A DNA stretch of 64,000 bases from an uncultured Clostridia bacterium (GTDB lineage Bacteria; Bacillota; Clostridia; TANB77; CAG-508): NCBI GenBank assembly GCA_934167755.1, contig CAKPLT010000005.1, positions 1-64,000 on the forward strand, written 5' to 3'. The notes beneath the pieces are model-generated. The model saw nothing but the letters and a program-made list of their open reading frames with translations, was not told the origin of the DNA and searched no databases. Numbering within the stretch: the first letter of the stretch is position 1; each line of letters begins with the position of its first letter. The translations under genes were made by a program, and so were the position numbers. Of this stretch, positions 1-9,023 are shown one piece after another.

Positions 1-80
1 AACATTAAATTGTACTAAAAAAGCTGAGGCAGAAAACTTTTAAAGTTTTCCACCCCAACTATTGACATAGAGCCAAATTT
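1..80. other. Non-coding edge, possible IS-end remnant
   Basis: No ORF is visible. It holds a palindrome at 33-51 (GAAAACTTT / AAAGTTTTC) and, read on the minus strand, a string starting GGCTCTATGTCAATAG that resembles transposon ends (ISL3-type ends were considered from memory). There is no second copy in the window, so this stays a weak suggestion. Confidence 0.2.
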
Positions 81-83
81 CTT

Positions 84-126
84 AAAAAAACAGGCTCGAT
101 AGTTAATACTGTCGAGCCTGTTTTTT
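84..126. terminator. Rho-independent terminator after gpmA
   Basis: A near-perfect inverted repeat (CAGGCTCGA / TCGAGCCTG with a 12-nt loop) is flanked by A7 on one side and T6 on the other, so it can work in both directions. It lies 21 nt past the gpmA stop codon. Confidence 0.85.
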
Positions 127-146
127 ATATACTAGGGTTTGTTTTT

Positions 147-836
147 TTACTTTAAATAATAATGCCTAATTGGTTTTAATGTATCATCAAGTTCATAGCA
201 AATTGGATTACCTGTTTGTAATTCTAACTTGATAATATCCTCATCACTTATATCATCTAAATATTTGATTAGTCCTCTTAAGCTATTTCCATGTGCTGCA
301 ATTATAATTCTTTTACCATTTTCTAATTCAGGTTTAATATCTGAATTCCAATATTCAAGAACTCTTTTTATTGTGTCTATAAGATTTTCTGTTTTAGGTA
401 ATTCCTCTTTACTTAAATCTTTATATTTTTCGTCATTTCCAGGATATCTTGGATCAGTTTCTTCTAGTTCAGGTGGTCTTACATCTGTACTTCTTCTCCA
501 AAGTAATACTTGTTCTGCACCATATTTTTCTCTCGTTTCATCTTTGTTTAGTCCTTGTAATGCTCCATAATGTCTTTCATTTAGTCTCCAACTTCTTTTT
601 ATTTCGATATTTTCTTCTCCCATTTCTTTTAATATATAGTCTAAGGTATCTTCTGCTCTTTTTAATACTGATGTAAATGCTAAATCAAAATGAAATCCCT
701 TTTCTTTCAATATTTTTCCAGCTTCTTTTGCCTCTTGTATCCCCTGTTCTGATAACTCTACATCTGTCCATCCTGTAAATTTATTTTCTAAATTCCACAT
801 GCTTTGTCCATGTCTAACTAATACTAATTTAATCAT
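147..836 (-). CDS. gpmA: 2,3-bisphosphoglycerate-dependent phosphoglycerate mutase
   Basis: Cytosolic glycolytic enzyme that interconverts 3- and 2-phosphoglycerate through a phosphohistidine. The 229-residue length is normal for GpmA. The RHG motif is at residues 8-10 (catalytic His9), the acid/base Glu is in LNERHYG (Glu87), and the second His is in AHGNS (His182). The start is fixed by AGGAGG about 8 nt upstream. It appears monocistronic, with its own terminator. The window also encodes the cofactor-independent GpmI at 28.9 kb, so the organism carries both unrelated mutase types, a known but not universal combination. Confidence 0.95.
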   Translation of the reverse strand: MIKLVLVRHGQSMWNLENKFTGWTDVELSEQGIQEAKEAGKILKEKGFHFDLAFTSVLKRAEDTLDYILKEMGEENIEIKRSWRLNERHYGALQGLNKDETREKYGAEQVLLWRRSTDVRPPELEETDPRYPGNDEKYKDLSKEELPKTENLIDTIKRVLEYWNSDIKPELENGKRIIIAAHGNSLRGLIKYLDDISDEDIIKLELQTGNPICYELDDTLKPIRHYYLK

Positions 837-870
837 TTTTTAATACCTCCTATTGTTTTTATAAAAATAT

Positions 871-2061
871 TTAATCATTAAATCTTAATAAATATCCATC
901 TGGATCTTGTACTAAAAATTCCTTATCTTGGAAAACTACATTATCTACTCTATATTCATTTACTTTCAAATCCATAAATAATTTTACTTGTTTTACCTTT
1001 AAATCACCATATAATTTTTCTACATCATTAATAGACATACTTATATTAATTCCATTGCCATAAGGATATTCCAATTTTCCAACATTCCAATTATTATTTT
1101 GTTCTTCTATCATAATTTGATTATCTTCTAATTGCATAAAGCAAAATTTATCTTCGACTCTTTCATAAATAATTTTAAATCCTAAATCTTCATAAAATCT
1201 TTTACTGCTTTCTATGTTTGAAACACTTAATTCTGGTATTAGGCTATTAAATTCAATTTTTTCTTTAGTCTTTTCGTCTTTAGTTGGTATAAAATCTTCT
1301 GCAAACTTATATTTTTCTCTATTCTGAACATGTAAAAATCCAATAATACTAAATACAATTGCACCAATAAAATTAACAAATAAATCTTTCATAGTATCAA
1401 TAAGACCTATATCTAAATAACCATTTTCTATAGTAGTAGCAGTTCCATCTTTAGAATATATTTCTGTTCTTTCTATATCTTTAACTTTTATTGGAATATT
1501 TTCATTATCTTTATTTAGCATCACTGATGATATTTCACTTACTATTCTATCTTTTTGCATATCTGTTTTAGTAAAATAATCAGCAGAGAATTCAAAAAAC
1601 TCCCACAGTATACCTATTGTCATAGAAAAACAAAATGCAACTATAGCAATATATAATGGTGATAATTTTATTCTTTTACTATTTTGATTTAAAAGGTCAA
1701 TTAAAGAGAAACCTATTCCAGCACACAAGAAACCATTTAATGTATGTAATATCGTATCCCAAAAATGTATTCTACCATAAAAATTATTTATTTCTCCAAG
1801 TATAGCAGTTGAATATATAAATAAATATATTATGCCTTCTAGTAAGCTTGGTATTCCTATTTTAAATTTTTCAGAAATTATAGTTGGAAGTGTAAATAAT
1901 ATTAATGCCAATATACACATTAGCACATTTGAAATATTTCCTAATATTATTTGAAATATCATACTTAAAATTACTAGTAATCTTAATATCAAATAAATTA
2001 CAATTGATTTTTTATTTGTTTCTTTATATTTTTTCTTCATTAATCTTGAAAACTTTCCCAT
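871..2061 (-). CDS. YjdF-like membrane domain fused to a VOC (glyoxalase-fold) domain
   Basis: 396 residues. About residues 20-245 form some six membrane helices with the conserved features of the YjdF/DUF2238 family: WDTILHTLNG (101-110), WEFFEF (153-158) and DTMKDLFVNFIGA (222-234). Between helices five and six is a polar loop of about 65 residues. From about residue 270 a soluble VOC domain begins (SVSNIESSKRFYEDLGF, ending DPDGYLLRF), as in glyoxalase and bleomycin-resistance-like proteins. The two domains are normally separate genes; here one frame covers both without a stop. The start follows an AGAGGGG site. The function of YjdF proteins is unknown to me; a binding or sequestering role for the VOC part is inference. 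Confidence 0.75.
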   Translation of the reverse strand: MGKFSRLMKKKYKETNKKSIVIYLILRLLVILSMIFQIILGNISNVLMCILALILFTLPTIISEKFKIGIPSLLEGIIYLFIYSTAILGEINNFYGRIHFWDTILHTLNGFLCAGIGFSLIDLLNQNSKRIKLSPLYIAIVAFCFSMTIGILWEFFEFSADYFTKTDMQKDRIVSEISSVMLNKDNENIPIKVKDIERTEIYSKDGTATTIENGYLDIGLIDTMKDLFVNFIGAIVFSIIGFLHVQNREKYKFAEDFIPTKDEKTKEKIEFNSLIPELSVSNIESSKRFYEDLGFKIIYERVEDKFCFMQLEDNQIMIEEQNNNWNVGKLEYPYGNGINISMSINDVEKLYGDLKVKQVKLFMDLKVNEYRVDNVVFQDKEFLVQDPDGYLLRFND

Positions 2062-2081
2062 TTACATATTCCCCTCTTTTA

Positions 2082-2714
2082 CTATTTAACTTTTACTCCA
2101 ATTAAATATAATAAATCTATAGATTGTAATTGATTTATTATTGCTCCTTTAATATCTTCTATTGTAATTGCAATGCCTTCTATTATGCTATTTGATAAGT
2201 CAATTCCATTTAAACTCGTTTTTAAAAATTGTGCTTGTGTTAGATTTGCATTATCAAAATAAATATTTTTAACTTTTGTTTCTTGAAAATAACTATTTCT
2301 TAGATTTGTATCCTTAAATAATATATTTTCAATACTTGCCATTGATAAATTAATATAACTTGCATTATTTTCTAATAATGAAACATTATATAATCTGTTT
2401 TCTGACATATCACATCCTGAAAGTTTACAATTATTAAATTCACATCTAATAAATGCTGTTTCAATAAATTTAGTGTTTGAAAAATCACAGTTTTCAAATA
2501 TTACATCTCTAAAAGTAATATTTTCTAATTTCCCATTTTGTATGCAACAATTAGAAAATTTACAATGTTCAAATTTCAATTCCCATAGTTCTATGTCATT
2601 ACATCTTTCATTTTCAAAGAAGCAATAATCCATATCTTCATTTTCTTTTATATCTAATATTTCTCTGTTTTCTAATTCATATAAATTCATTTTTTGTGGT
2701 TTTAATATACTCAT
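2082..2714 (-). CDS. Pentapeptide-repeat protein
   Basis: About residues 40-190 are made of A(D/N)LXX-type five-residue repeats (for example FENCDFSNTKF and NLTQAQFLKTSL), which fold as a right-handed quadrilateral beta helix. No signal peptide or membrane helix is seen, so it is cytosolic. I chose the ATG at 2714 because GGAG lies 6 nt before it; an ATG four codons upstream overlaps that ribosome site. Some family members (Qnr/MfpA) protect DNA gyrase, but most have no known role and nothing here marks this one as a resistance protein. It is 20 nt from the YjdF-VOC gene downstream and may share its transcript. Confidence 0.8.
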   Translation of the reverse strand: MSILKPQKMNLYELENREILDIKENEDMDYCFFENERCNDIELWELKFEHCKFSNCCIQNGKLENITFRDVIFENCDFSNTKFIETAFIRCEFNNCKLSGCDMSENRLYNVSLLENNASYINLSMASIENILFKDTNLRNSYFQETKVKNIYFDNANLTQAQFLKTSLNGIDLSNSIIEGIAITIEDIKGAIINQLQSIDLLYLIGVKVK

Positions 2715-2819
2715 TTTATTCTCCATTATATTTTATTAAAAAGAAACTACAAGTAACATTCTAATAAATTGTTTTACATTTTTATTATTATAATGTTGTT
2801 TATTGTTATTTATACCATA

Positions 2820-2853
2820 AAAGCAGATAATTATCAACTAACTATCTGCTTCT
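2820..2853 (-). terminator. Possible terminator after rho
   Basis: Hairpin AAGCAGATA / TATCTGCTT followed on the minus strand by a short TTTTA run. It overlaps the region just past the rho stop codon. The U-tract is weak. Confidence 0.5.
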
Positions 2854-2859
2854 TAATTA

Positions 2860-4224
2860 TTAATTTTTGTAATTTCTTAAATATGAATCCATTCTAATTA
2901 AAAATTCTTCATTATTCTTAGTTTGAGTCATTTGTGAAATAATTTGTTCAGTAACATCTGCAACCGGTAAATTATTTAAAGCTTTTCTTAATGCAAAAAC
3001 TGTTTCCATTTCTGGTTTTGTTAATAATAAATCTTCTCTTCTTGTTCCAGATTTATTAACATCTATTGCAGGGAATATACGCTTTTCTGATAATTTTCTG
3101 TCTAAGTGTACTTCCATATTACCTGTACCTTTGAATTCTTCGAAAATAACATCATCCATTCTACTACCTGTTTCTATTAAAGCTGTAGCAAGTATTGTTA
3201 AGCTTCCACCATTTTCTATGTTTCTAGCAGCTCCAAAGAATTTTTTTGGTTTATGTAATGCTGCTGGATCTAGACCACCTGATAATGTTTTTCCAGATGA
3301 TGGCATTACTAAGTTATATGCTCTAGCTAATCTTGTAATACTATCTAATAATATTACAACATCTTTATTATGTTCAATTATTCTTTTTGCTCTTTCAAGT
3401 ACCATTTCTGCTACTTTTACATGATGTTCAGGCATTTCATCAAATGTTGAGAATATTACTTGTCCATTTATCGAACGCTTCATATCTGTTACTTCTTCTG
3501 GTCTTTCATCTATTAAAAGTACTATCAGTTCTACTTCTGGATTATTTGCAGTAATACTATTTGCAATTTTCTTTAATAATGTTGTTTTTCCTACTTTTGG
3601 TGGAGCAACTATCATTCCTCTTTGTCCTTTTCCTATTGGTGAAATTAAGTCTATTATTCTCATTGCATATTCTGTTGATTTTGTTTCTAATTTTAGTCTT
3701 TCATTAGGATATATTGGTGTTAACTCATCAAATCTTTTTCTTTTTGCTGCTTTCTCTGGATGTTCTCCATTTACTTCTCCAACAAATATTAATGATGGGA
3801 ATTTTTCTCCTTCTTTCGTCCTAGAAATTCCTTTTACTATGTCGCCAGTATCTAGTTTGAATCTTCTAATCTGTATTGGTGATATATATACATCTTTTGG
3901 GCTTGATAAGTAGTTATCACCTCTTAAAAATCCATACCCATCTGGTAGCACTTCTAATATTCCTTCTACTATCTCATCATCTTCATTTGTTACTTTGTAA
4001 TCTATAACAGATTCTCCTACTTGTTCTAATTGTTCTTCATCATTTTTATCATATCTGATTTCAATTTTTTCCTCTGTTTGTTTTTCTTGTGGTTTTGAAG
4101 TTTCTGCAACTTGTTTTAATAATGTTATTAATTCTTCTTTTTTTAATTTTGATATGTTTCTAATATTTTGTTCTTTTGCAAAATTTCTCAATTCTAATAA
4201 TGTCATGTTTTCTAATTCAGACAT
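2860..4224 (-). CDS. rho: Transcription termination factor Rho
   Basis: Hexameric RNA-dependent ATPase that ends transcription. In order: a Rho_N helical domain (residues 1-40), a charged linker (41-75), a cold-shock-like RNA-binding domain with the RNP-like motif LPDGYGFLR (93-101), and a RecA-type motor with Walker A APPKVGKT (207-214), Walker B VVILLD (289-294) and the arginine-rich C-terminal core. Length 454 is slightly above the usual 420 because of the acidic/lysine linker. Start supported by AGGAGG. It is followed, on the same strand, by an accessory gene; upstream lies the divIC-yabQ-yabP cluster, separated by a terminator. Confidence 0.97.
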   Translation of the reverse strand: MSELENMTLLELRNFAKEQNIRNISKLKKEELITLLKQVAETSKPQEKQTEEKIEIRYDKNDEEQLEQVGESVIDYKVTNEDDEIVEGILEVLPDGYGFLRGDNYLSSPKDVYISPIQIRRFKLDTGDIVKGISRTKEGEKFPSLIFVGEVNGEHPEKAAKRKRFDELTPIYPNERLKLETKSTEYAMRIIDLISPIGKGQRGMIVAPPKVGKTTLLKKIANSITANNPEVELIVLLIDERPEEVTDMKRSINGQVIFSTFDEMPEHHVKVAEMVLERAKRIIEHNKDVVILLDSITRLARAYNLVMPSSGKTLSGGLDPAALHKPKKFFGAARNIENGGSLTILATALIETGSRMDDVIFEEFKGTGNMEVHLDRKLSEKRIFPAIDVNKSGTRREDLLLTKPEMETVFALRKALNNLPVADVTEQIISQMTQTKNNEEFLIRMDSYLRNYKN

Positions 4225-4299
4225 AACTTACCTCCTATTTTATTTATATTTTTAAATTTTTTACTGGATATTTTAGTAGATTTATAATATTAAAAATAA

Positions 4300-4333
4300 T
4301 AAATCCTTAAAACCTGAATGTTTTAAGGATTTA
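4300..4333 (-). terminator. Terminator after divIC
   Basis: Hairpin AAATCCTTAAAAC / GTTTTAAGGATTT whose 5' arm overlaps the divIC stop codon, followed on the minus strand by ATTATTTTTAATA. It separates divIC from rho. Confidence 0.75.
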
Positions 4334-4612
4334 CATGTTACTATCGACATAAACTCTTTCATTTTGTAAATACATTCCTAGTTTTTCGCGTGCTAATTTT
4401 TCTATATATTCTAATGAATCTGTGTTTTTCTTTTCTTGTTCCAAATTTTGTTTGTTTTGAGTTAATTCATTTTCTGCTACATCTATTTTCGATGATAGTT
4501 CTTTAATTTCGTCTTGATATTGTGATATATTTAATTGTTGTTTTATCAACATAACTATCCATATGATTAATGCTATTATAAAAGCATTTCTTAGTAATTT
4601 ACCTTTTTTCAT
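4331..4612 (-). CDS. divIC: Septum formation initiator, DivIC/FtsL family
   Basis: Small bitopic division protein of the FtsL-DivIC-DivIB complex. 93 residues: short basic cytosolic tail, one membrane helix (about 8-24), a coiled coil (about 30-67), and an extracellular tail with IEKLAREKLGMY, the usual family signature. GGAG lies 7 nt before the ATG. It is the last gene of the yabP-yabQ-divIC cluster, the order found in Bacillus and clostridia. Confidence 0.88.
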   Translation of the reverse strand: MKKGKLLRNAFIIALIIWIVMLIKQQLNISQYQDEIKELSSKIDVAENELTQNKQNLEQEKKNTDSLEYIEKLAREKLGMYLQNERVYVDSNM

Positions 4613-4653
4613 CTGTGTTCTCCAATTTTCTATAATAAATATCTTATATATTA

Positions 4654-5100
4654 TTATTCTCCATTATTTACAAAATTCCCCTTTTTTATTTTAATTTTCT
4701 TTATATTTTTAGTAAAAAATTCAAAAATTATTGTAATTATTTTTCTTAAAATAGTGATTATTGTTTTAAAAGGTATTTCTAATACTTTAATAATCGTACT
4801 TAAAATCTTGGTAAATAATTTTACAAAAATATTGCTTAAAGTCGACATATATATAAGACCCCCTATAATTATCCCTAAAAACATATATATACGGATTTCT
4901 CCATTATTGAAGTACCATATGTTATATAATACTAAAATTCCAGTTAAAACCCAAAATAAAATGTCTTGTATATATGTTACTATATTTCCTGTTTTTATAG
5001 CTCTCCTTAGAATTCTAAAAAAGTCGAATAAAATTCCTATTTCTACACCAGTTAATGAAAAAACTAAAAATAAATATGCTTGATTTTGAACCATAATCAT
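4654..5100 (-). CDS. yabQ: Spore cortex protein YabQ
   Basis: Membrane protein needed for spore cortex formation in Bacillus subtilis. 148 residues with about three to four hydrophobic helices in the first 85 residues (the family core, including the GVEIGILFDFFRILRR stretch), then an amphipathic and lysine-rich tail. Start at 5100 or two codons later; AAAGG fits either. It follows yabP by 9 nt, so the two are co-transcribed. Expected to be expressed in the mother cell. Confidence 0.85.
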   Translation of the reverse strand: MIMVQNQAYLFLVFSLTGVEIGILFDFFRILRRAIKTGNIVTYIQDILFWVLTGILVLYNIWYFNNGEIRIYMFLGIIIGGLIYMSTLSNIFVKLFTKILSTIIKVLEIPFKTIITILRKIITIIFEFFTKNIKKIKIKKGNFVNNGE

Positions 5101-5109
5101 CTTGCCTTT

Positions 5110-5415
5110 CTATTTGAAAATTTTGCTTAATATTGTTCCTGCACTTTTTTCTTGTTTGTTTTGGCTATACGATAAACTTGATATTTCTCCTTCTACAATT
5201 ACCTCTGCTGTATCTAAGCTCAACTTATTTATTCTTATATTTTCTCCTTTTACTGTTAGTAATCCTAATTCAGTATCTATCATTACAACTTGGTCATCAA
5301 AACTTAATACATCATTAACTCCTGAAACACTTAGTTTCTTTCTATTTTCTAACACTAAATTTTGTATAACATTTGTGTTCACATTCATATTTATGTTTTT
5401 TCTTTCTTCTATCAT
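5110..5415 (-). CDS. yabP: Sporulation protein YabP
   Basis: 101 residues, close to the family length. Shows the YabP core: LVLENRKKLSVSGVNDVLSFDD followed by a beta-rich GLLTVKGENIRINKLSLDT segment. Strong GAGGAG ribosome site 8-9 nt before the ATG. In B. subtilis yabP-yabQ is a mother-cell (sigma-E) operon; the same gene order is kept here. The biochemical role is unknown. Confidence 0.88.
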   Translation of the reverse strand: MIEERKNINMNVNTNVIQNLVLENRKKLSVSGVNDVLSFDDQVVMIDTELGLLTVKGENIRINKLSLDTAEVIVEGEISSLSYSQNKQEKSAGTILSKIFK

Positions 5416-5497
5416 CTTTTGCTCTCCTCCTCATATCAATACTACATTATAATATGCTGAAAAAATACCTAATAGAACTATTTCGAGCTGAAACAGC

Positions 5498-5527
5498 TTG
5501 ACATAATTTTACAAAATGTGCTATAAT
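5498..5527 (+). promoter_or_regulatory. Sigma-A promoter for the duplicated orphan gene
   Basis: TTGACA (5498-5503), an 18-nt spacer and TATAAT (5522-5527). Both hexamers match consensus exactly. It lies about 56 nt before the start codon. Confidence 0.8.
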
Positions 5528-5582
5528 TGAACAAGTTACATATAAACAATACTTTTTTTAATTAAGAAAAGGAGAACAACTT

Positions 5583-6329
5583 ATGGAAACAACAACTATG
5601 TCAGATTTTTTAAAAATGTTACTTGAAGATGTGAAAACTAACAAATCCTCAAAATACGCCATATCCGACTATAGCGGATTTATTTATCTTCCTCGTCCGG
5701 ATAGCACTTTTACAATTCAAAAAGAATATAAAACAGTCGCTTATCTTAAAGTTCCTAAAGACAATAAATTTGATTTCATTTTGGATGAAATCAAAAAAAC
5801 TTTTCCAAATCAATATAAACTTATTCTTGGGTATGATTTTTATGCAAAAGAATTGATTTATGTTGTTATTAACACTGTTGTTATTTGTTTGAATTATGCA
5901 AAGTTTGGAGATGGAAAAAGTTGGCTGTTAAACACTGCAAAAGAACTAACAAAGCCAATAGCTTTTTCTAATTTTTTAGAAATGTTACTTGACGCTGCCA
6001 AAAACGGTAAGCAGTTAAATTACACCATATCCAACTATGATATGTGTATTTATAGAAAGGATCATGAACTTGATGGAAATATTTTTTCGGCTTTTGGAGA
6101 ATATGATAATCTAGTTAAAGAATATGTTTATCTTGAGATTCCTCAAGCCAACAAATATGATTTTATTTTTAATGAAATTCGAAAAGCTTTCCCAAATCAA
6201 TATATGCTTTCTTCTGTAAATCATAGAATTAATATTTCTATTAAAGATGTTGAGATTTATTTGTTTTATGAGGGAACTGATGGGGAACGTTGGATGTTTT
6301 ACACTTTACAGGAACTTGGATTAGAATGA
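5583..6329 (+). CDS. Unrecognised protein with two internal repeats
   Basis: 248 residues, predicted cytosolic, no family recognised. It consists of two homologous halves, about residues 7-122 and 129-248. Matching landmarks are SDFLKMLLEDV / SNFLEMLLDAA, KYAISDYSGFIY / NYTISNYDMCIY, KFDFILDEIKKTFPNQY / KYDFIFNEIRKAFPNQY, and a closing W-x-x-x-T-x-x-E-L. The gene has a consensus promoter, an AAAGGAG site 8 nt before ATG and its own terminator, and runs against the neighbouring genes. That makes it a self-contained transcription unit. SMI1/KNR4-like or immunity-type proteins sometimes look like this, but I cannot place it. Confidence 0.8.
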   Translation: METTTMSDFLKMLLEDVKTNKSSKYAISDYSGFIYLPRPDSTFTIQKEYKTVAYLKVPKDNKFDFILDEIKKTFPNQYKLILGYDFYAKELIYVVINTVVICLNYAKFGDGKSWLLNTAKELTKPIAFSNFLEMLLDAAKNGKQLNYTISNYDMCIYRKDHELDGNIFSAFGEYDNLVKEYVYLEIPQANKYDFIFNEIRKAFPNQYMLSSVNHRINISIKDVEIYLFYEGTDGERWMFYTLQELGLE

Positions 6330-6339
6330 ATTTTAGAAC

Positions 6340-6370
6340 AAATAGAGGTGGGTAATACCCTCCTCTATTT
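6340..6370. terminator. Bidirectional terminator between convergent genes
   Basis: Hairpin AAATAGAGG-GGGT / ACCC-CCTCTATTT between the duplicated orphan gene and valS, with a T-rich flank on each side. Confidence 0.75.
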
Positions 6371-6375
6371 AAATC

Positions 6376-9000
6376 TTATTTTAATCTTTCCTCAATACTC
6401 TTTAGCATATCTTGATATTTTGCAAGTTTAGCTTTTTCTTCATTAATTTTCGCTTCTGGAGCTTTGTTAACAAATCCTGGATTAGCCAGCATTTTACTTG
6501 CTCTTTCAATTTCTGCTAGAACTTTTTTCTTTTCATCTTCAAGACGTTTCTTTTCTTCTTCTACATCAACTAATTCTTCAAAAGGAATATAAACTTCCAT
6601 TCCATTTGATATAATTGAAATAGCATTTTGAGGAATATTATCCTTATTATCCTGAATTGTAATCTCATTTGCAAATCCTAATTTTTCAATAAAAGATTTA
6701 GATTGTTCAATATCTTTTCGATATTCAGTTGTAACAAAAATCAATTTTGCCTTTTTGCTTGGATGTACATTCATATTTGCCCTAACATTTCTAATTTGTG
6801 TTATAACATCTTTTAGATTTTCTATAAAATCTTTACTTGTATTATATTCTACTGAATTATTTGCTTTCGGCCAATCTGAAACCATTAAATCTTTATTATC
6901 AGGATTTATAAGTTTTGAATAAATTTCTGATGTGATAAATGGCATAAATGGATGTAATAATTTTAAACTATTTCTAAGTACATAATTTAGCACATAACAT
7001 ACCTGTGCTTTTTCTTGCTTATTTTCGCTATATAGTCTTGATTTTGCCATTTCTATATACCAGTCGCAAAATTCATTCCAAATGAAATTATATATATTTT
7101 CAAGTGCAACACCTAAATCATAATCATTGATATTTTGTGATACTGTTTTTATTAAATTGTTTAATTTATTTAATATCCATCTATCTTCAACTCTTAAGTT
7201 TGTTTCTTCTTTAATGCCATCGTCTAAAGAATTGATTACAAATTTTGATGCATTCCATAGTTTATTAGCAAAATTTGATGCTTGGTCAAGTTTTTCTGGC
7301 ATATATTTAATATCATTTCCAGCAGAAGTTCCATAGATCAATGAAAATCTTAGTGCATCTGTACTATATTTATCAATTATTTCTAGAGGGTCTATTCCAT
7401 TTCCTAATGATTTTGACATTTTTCTTCCTTGACTATCTCTCACTATTCCATGTATTAAAATGTCACTAAATGGCTTTTCATTCATTGATTCTAAACTTGA
7501 AAAAATCATTCTTGCAACCCAGAAAAATATTATGTCATATCCTGTTACTAATACATTTGTTGGATAAAATGTTTTTAAATCCTCAGTTTCATGAGGCCAA
7601 CCCAAAGTTGAAAATGGCCATAATGCTGAGCTGAACCATGTATCTAATGAGTCTTCATCTTGATGTAAATTTGTTGAGCCACAATTTTCACATTTTTCTG
7701 GTGCTGTTTTGCTTACATTTATATGTCCACATTCATTACAATAATATGCTGGAATTCTATGTCCCCACCATAGTTGACGAGATATACACCAATCTTGAAT
7801 ATTTTCCATCCAATTAAAATATGTTTTTTCATATCTTTTTGGAATAAATTTTATATTATCTTCCTTTACTGCTTTTATTGCAGGTTCTGCTAATTCTTTC
7901 ATTTTTACAAACCATTGTTCAGATATTCTTGGTTCTATTGTATTATGACATCTATAGCATTTTCCTACATTATGAGTATAATCTTCAGTTCTTACAAGTG
8001 CACCTATCTCCTCTAATTTTTTAACTATTAATTTACGAGCTTCTAGCGTTGTTAGTCCTTTATATTCTGGTACTAAATCTCCCATTATTGAACTATCATC
8101 AAATACTTCTACAATTTCTAAGTTATTTCTTAATCCTGCTTGATAATCATTCATATCATGAGCAGGTGTAATTTTTACACATCCTGTTCCAAAATCTTTT
8201 TCTACAAAGTCATCTGCAATTATTGGAATTTCTTTATTCATTATTGGAAGAATACATGTTTTTCCTACAATATCTTTATATCTTTCATCATCTGGATGCA
8301 CTGCTACTGCAGTATCTCCAAGCATAGTTTCAGGCCTTGTTGTTGCAACTGTTACATATTTATCAGTTCCTTTTATTTGATATCTAATATGCCATAAATG
8401 TGATGCTTCTTCTTCAAATTCTACTTCTGCATCTGATATTGATGTATGGCATGATGGACACCAGTTTATCATTCTTGTTCCTTTATATATTAAACCTTTA
8501 TTGTATAGATTTACAAATTGTTCTAAAACAGCTTCTGATAAGCCTTCATCCATTGTAAATCTTGAGCGTTCCCAATCACATGAACATCCAAGTCTACGCT
8601 GTTGTTTTTGTATTGTTCCCCCATATTCTTTTGTCCATGCCCATGCTCTTTCTAGGAATTGTTCTCTTGTTATATCAGCTTTTGTTAAGCCTTCTTCTTT
8701 TTTCATTTTTTCTACAACTTTTACTTCTGTTGCAATTGCTGAATGGTCTGTTCCTGGAATCCATAATGTATTGTATCCACACATTCTTTTATATCTTATT
8801 AATACATCTTGTAATGTTCCATCTAATGCATGTCCCATATGTAATTTTCCTGTTACATTTGGTGGTGGCATTACTATGCAATAACTTTCTTTTGTTTTGT
8901 CCATTGATGGCCTGAAATAGCCTTTTTGTTCCCATTCATTATATAATTTTTCTTCAAATTCTTTTGGATTGTATTTATCCATTAATTTGTGTTCACTCAT
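6376..9000 (-). CDS. valS: Valyl-tRNA synthetase
   Basis: Class I synthetase that charges tRNA-Val and edits mischarged threonine. 874 residues, normal length. HIGH-type motif HMGH (54-57), editing-domain motif TTRPETMLGDTA (220-231), a zinc knuckle CxxC..CxxC (Cys421, 424, 437, 440), KMSKS (527-531), and a lysine/glutamate-rich C-terminal coiled coil (about 800-874). GAGGAGG lies before the ATG. Expression is very likely controlled by the T-box leader immediately upstream. Confidence 0.97.
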   Translation of the reverse strand: MSEHKLMDKYNPKEFEEKLYNEWEQKGYFRPSMDKTKESYCIVMPPPNVTGKLHMGHALDGTLQDVLIRYKRMCGYNTLWIPGTDHSAIATEVKVVEKMKKEEGLTKADITREQFLERAWAWTKEYGGTIQKQQRRLGCSCDWERSRFTMDEGLSEAVLEQFVNLYNKGLIYKGTRMINWCPSCHTSISDAEVEFEEEASHLWHIRYQIKGTDKYVTVATTRPETMLGDTAVAVHPDDERYKDIVGKTCILPIMNKEIPIIADDFVEKDFGTGCVKITPAHDMNDYQAGLRNNLEIVEVFDDSSIMGDLVPEYKGLTTLEARKLIVKKLEEIGALVRTEDYTHNVGKCYRCHNTIEPRISEQWFVKMKELAEPAIKAVKEDNIKFIPKRYEKTYFNWMENIQDWCISRQLWWGHRIPAYYCNECGHINVSKTAPEKCENCGSTNLHQDEDSLDTWFSSALWPFSTLGWPHETEDLKTFYPTNVLVTGYDIIFFWVARMIFSSLESMNEKPFSDILIHGIVRDSQGRKMSKSLGNGIDPLEIIDKYSTDALRFSLIYGTSAGNDIKYMPEKLDQASNFANKLWNASKFVINSLDDGIKEETNLRVEDRWILNKLNNLIKTVSQNINDYDLGVALENIYNFIWNEFCDWYIEMAKSRLYSENKQEKAQVCYVLNYVLRNSLKLLHPFMPFITSEIYSKLINPDNKDLMVSDWPKANNSVEYNTSKDFIENLKDVITQIRNVRANMNVHPSKKAKLIFVTTEYRKDIEQSKSFIEKLGFANEITIQDNKDNIPQNAISIISNGMEVYIPFEELVDVEEEKKRLEDEKKKVLAEIERASKMLANPGFVNKAPEAKINEEKAKLAKYQDMLKSIEERLK

Positions 9001-9023
9001 TTTTTATTCCTCCTCAAATATAT

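Noticed and set aside
229..676. Plus-strand ORFs over gpmA and similar antisense frames throughout
   Set aside because: They lie opposite well-identified genes, have poly-Leu/Ile/Phe shadow composition typical of the complement of AT-rich genes, and lack ribosome sites.
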